From a virus: a DNA stretch of 39,527 nucleotides. The notes under the pieces are model-generated. The model worked only from the letters and a program-made list of their open reading frames with translations, did no database searches and was not told where the DNA came from. A program made the translations under genes and the position numbers. The stretch is from positions 1-39,527 of the IMG/VR virus record IMGVR_UViG_3300021141_000022. The stretch is one strand, 5' to 3'. Shown in pieces: positions 37,252 to 39,527 of this stretch. The stretch's first letter is position 1; each line of letters begins with the position of its first letter.

Positions 37252-39527
37252 CTACCTTATTTGGAAGTTTCCTCTTGTCGTTGGTACAGAAGCGAACTCT
37301 GTTCCACCTCCAACCGTAATCGTAATAACCGGACCTCCATCGACTGTGTCTAAACTATCGACATTATAGTCTGTCGAAGTCATTTTACAACCATCATATC
37401 GAGCATTCCTCATACCATAACTATCTTGGAGATGGAAATCTTGAACTTCTGCTCGGTAATTTATTGATTTAGCTGATAAATTTTTTATAAAAACAGCTCC
37501 TCCATTTGAAGCGCTGGATACCTTTAGTAATAGGGTTAGCTGATTCCCATCTGCCCTCGTTCTATATGTATATGTTGTTTCTGTTGGAAAGGACGGTACT
37601 GCTATTGATTGTGTGTATTGTGTTGCGAATCCACCAAAACCTAGTACTAGATTGCAAGTCGTATTAACACTAGTTAATGTTACACTAACGTCATATAGAT
37701 AGTCACGAGTTTGGTTTTCGGTTGGTTTATAATAAAAGGCGTCGAATGAAACAGATCCTGAATATGCTGAAGCGGATGCGCCTGAATTGTTAATGAAATA
37801 AAGTCCACTACCACTACTCATTCTCCAGTGATAATTTCCGGTTGAACTTATTGGATTCGATCCAACACCATAATAACTACTTCCATACAATGCTGTTCCG
37901 TAGAAAAATCCACTTTGAGTAAAGGCGGGGCGGATATGCATTCCATACTGTGATGTCCACAAGTTATCTTGGAATGCTGCTGATGAAGTAAATATTGTTA
38001 GGTTACTCTCTAGAGCTCTGCTTCCAGAAAACGCTCTTCCTCCAAATACATTTAATCCATAAACATCATCTGCATTGTTTGATCTTTCACTATATCGTCC
38101 TGTTATGATAGTTGGGTTTAACGCTTCGTGATAACTGTAATGGCTACTTGTGATCATGTAAGGTGCTGATACTGTTGCACCACTTCCACTTGTTGCCCAA
38201 GTCATAAACGCATACTGAGATCCTAAGACTCTCGTATCTCTACCATACTGCGATACACCTAAATCTACCTCACCCGTCATACTTACTGGCGTTGATGGGT
38301 TGTCATCTAATCCTAAGTTGTTAAACTCGTTAGCACGACTCTCCTCAAATGTTGGAGACAGCTCAACCTCTGTTCCATCCAATACCACATAGCTCACGGC
38401 AGGTGAATTGAAATCCGGAATCATATCTATATTCTGTCTTGGAGCTTGATAGTCGTATGTTGGATAAGAAATAATATCGTTATATTCTGCTACTCTCTGC
38501 TCTTCACCACTTAGACGAATATAGTCGCTTTCATCTCCACCAATAGTACCCTCAGGAACATATCCATTATTAAAAGATCCTAATTGATTTCTAAAAGGCT
38601 CTCCATCGCCATCCTGGATAGCACCTCCTGGCGTCCAGATAGCTTCTGGTCCTACATCAATAGATGCACTGTATTGTAATTCTTCAAATGAAGGTATTGT
38701 TGTTCTTGCTTTTGCACGTTCAATAATTGTGGGTTCGATTACTAAACCTACTTGAGTATTAGCTCTATACGGTACAAACTTTTTAATTAACTGAAAAAGA
38801 GATGCATCGTAGTGCTTTAAAAGTCTTATGTAGTTTTGTGGATTATTTCTTCCTAAACTAAATTTACGACTATACTCCCATTTTAGTCGATCCAATCCTG
38901 GATAGGTGTCTAATGACAGATAGCTAGGATCACCTATATAGTCATCAATACTTATTCCACCAAACTGTTCTGCAATGTCTTGATTGATTTCGTTTTGTGG
39001 AGAAAGATAAACTCCTAAACGAGAGCTATCTGGTGGCTGAGCGTCTGACAAGCTTCTCTGTACACTGTTGTCTCTCCATAATTCTGGAGCTCCTCCAACA
39101 CCTGCTGTTGTTGTGCTTTCGATTCGTATTTTAGTACCAACACTTCTGTTTCCACCCAAGTCTGGCCACTCTAGTGAATGCTTTTCTGTGATGGGCTCGT
39201 ATGAGCTGGAAGCTATGACAGAATAATTAATGAACGTCGCCTCTGCAATCTCTCCTGTGAAGAATGTTGTTTTAGATTGGTCTGGATGCTGTGATCGCAA
39301 GCTTGAAGTTGCACTCAAATTAACTCGCTTATTATCTGATCCCAGACACATTCTAAATCCTAAGTCATAAAAACTTGAAGTACTACCAGTGTACGCATCT
39401 TCTAGGTTTCCTTGATAGCTTGTTGGAGCTAGTGTGTGATTATCTAATATAGAATCTTGTAAAGGTTTTGTCCAGTATCTCAATTCTTGAACACTTCCTG
39501 ACCAGCTGCTATATATATTACCGTTAG
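37252..39527 (-). CDS. Large LamG-type structural protein (5' end cut by window)
   Basis: The frame is open to the window edge, so the true start is outside. The first visible residues (NGNIYSSWSGSVQELRYWTK, then LQDSILDNH and YQGN) are the closing strand and tail of a LamG-like domain, as in FDGFIDNVKIYNK of the 587-residue protein. A TTG at 39483 should not be taken as the start. The rest is a long Ser/Tyr-rich region (RLKWEYSRKFSLGRNNPQNY; RPAFTQSGFFYGTALYGSSY) and a C-terminal beta part ending in VPTTRGNFQIR. Probably a baseplate or fibre-base protein. Confidence 0.82.
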   Translation of the reverse strand, partial: NGNIYSSWSGSVQELRYWTKPLQDSILDNHTLAPTSYQGNLEDAYTGSTSSFYDLGFRMCLGSDNKRVNLSATSSLRSQHPDQSKTTFFTGEIAEATFINYSVIASSSYEPITEKHSLEWPDLGGNRSVGTKIRIESTTTAGVGGAPELWRDNSVQRSLSDAQPPDSSRLGVYLSPQNEINQDIAEQFGGISIDDYIGDPSYLSLDTYPGLDRLKWEYSRKFSLGRNNPQNYIRLLKHYDASLFQLIKKFVPYRANTQVGLVIEPTIIERAKARTTIPSFEELQYSASIDVGPEAIWTPGGAIQDGDGEPFRNQLGSFNNGYVPEGTIGGDESDYIRLSGEEQRVAEYNDIISYPTYDYQAPRQNIDMIPDFNSPAVSYVVLDGTEVELSPTFEESRANEFNNLGLDDNPSTPVSMTGEVDLGVSQYGRDTRVLGSQYAFMTWATSGSGATVSAPYMITSSHYSYHEALNPTIITGRYSERSNNADDVYGLNVFGGRAFSGSRALESNLTIFTSSAAFQDNLWTSQYGMHIRPAFTQSGFFYGTALYGSSYYGVGSNPISSTGNYHWRMSSGSGLYFINNSGASASAYSGSVSFDAFYYKPTENQTRDYLYDVSVTLTSVNTTCNLVLGFGGFATQYTQSIAVPSFPTETTYTYRTRADGNQLTLLLKVSSASNGGAVFIKNLSAKSINYRAEVQDFHLQDSYGMRNARYDGCKMTSTDYNVDSLDTVDGGPVITITVGGGTEFASVPTTRGNFQIR

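Noticed and set aside
1-39527. CRISPR arrays, insertion sequences, integrase or attachment sites
   Set aside because: None was found. The repeats present are within coding regions of fibre and scaffold genes and there are no spaced direct repeats or terminal inverted repeats with a transposase.

Overview
This window is a late-gene block of a tailed phage with a T4-type (myovirus) head and neck. Every gene I can support reads on the minus strand, so the window is described from high to low coordinates. The core morphogenesis genes are recognisable by sequence: large terminase (gp17), portal (gp20), prohead protease (gp21), scaffold core (gp22), major capsid protein (gp23) and three neck/tail-completion proteins (gp13, gp14, gp15). 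They are far from T4 itself. The host is probably a member of the Bacteroidota. Reasons are the structural proteins rich in S-A-S-Y-A and G-S repeats, a signal peptide ending in AFSQ, an overlapping lysis-type gene pair of a kind I know from Bacteroidota phages, and A-rich rather than Shine-Dalgarno leaders. The host is inference; the T4-type assignment is strong.

Layout. 39527-33532: four large virion surface or baseplate-associated proteins, the first cut by the window edge, with LamG-like and other beta-rich domains. 33528-29000: a DNA-handling island with a T7-type endonuclease I, a primase (gp61-like) and a single-chain Mre11-Rad50 (gp47-gp46) fusion. 28983-24973: three more structural or unknown proteins. 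24973-17396: a tightly overlapping run of mostly unknown genes that looks like an internal head-protein cargo module. Many of its products start with a short amphipathic leader ending in (I/L)-x-E, the rule for cleavage by the T4 prohead protease. It includes an 884-residue fusion of an HxGH nucleotidyltransferase and a covalent ligase-type nucleotidyltransferase, a ParB-like protein, a membrane-anchored GAF-like protein and a zinc-ribbon protein. 17393-16688: an overlapping spanin-like pair. 16685-6631: terminase, portal, prohead core, protease, scaffold and capsid. 6545-5853: a phoH gene in its own promoter/terminator cassette. 5757-2877: neck and tail terminator. 2875-1: tail-fibre-type proteins, the last cut by the window edge.

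Regulation. Twelve gene starts are preceded on the coding strand by an almost invariant TATTTATA, usually as (G/A)(C/A)TATTTATA. This is the exact reverse complement of the T4 late promoter box TATAAATA. In four cases it lies exactly 4 nt before the ATG and in one case 5 nt, which would give nearly leaderless mRNAs if it is a -10 box. Four rho-independent terminators follow gp23, phoH, the membrane/core gene before gp22, and the 354-residue structural gene. Other genes are joined by ATGA, TAATG or TGATG overlaps, suggesting translational coupling.

No tRNA, CRISPR array, insertion sequence or attachment site was seen. No stretch longer than about 160 bases lacks a gene. All domain calls are from reading the sequence and recalling family motifs; no database search was run.
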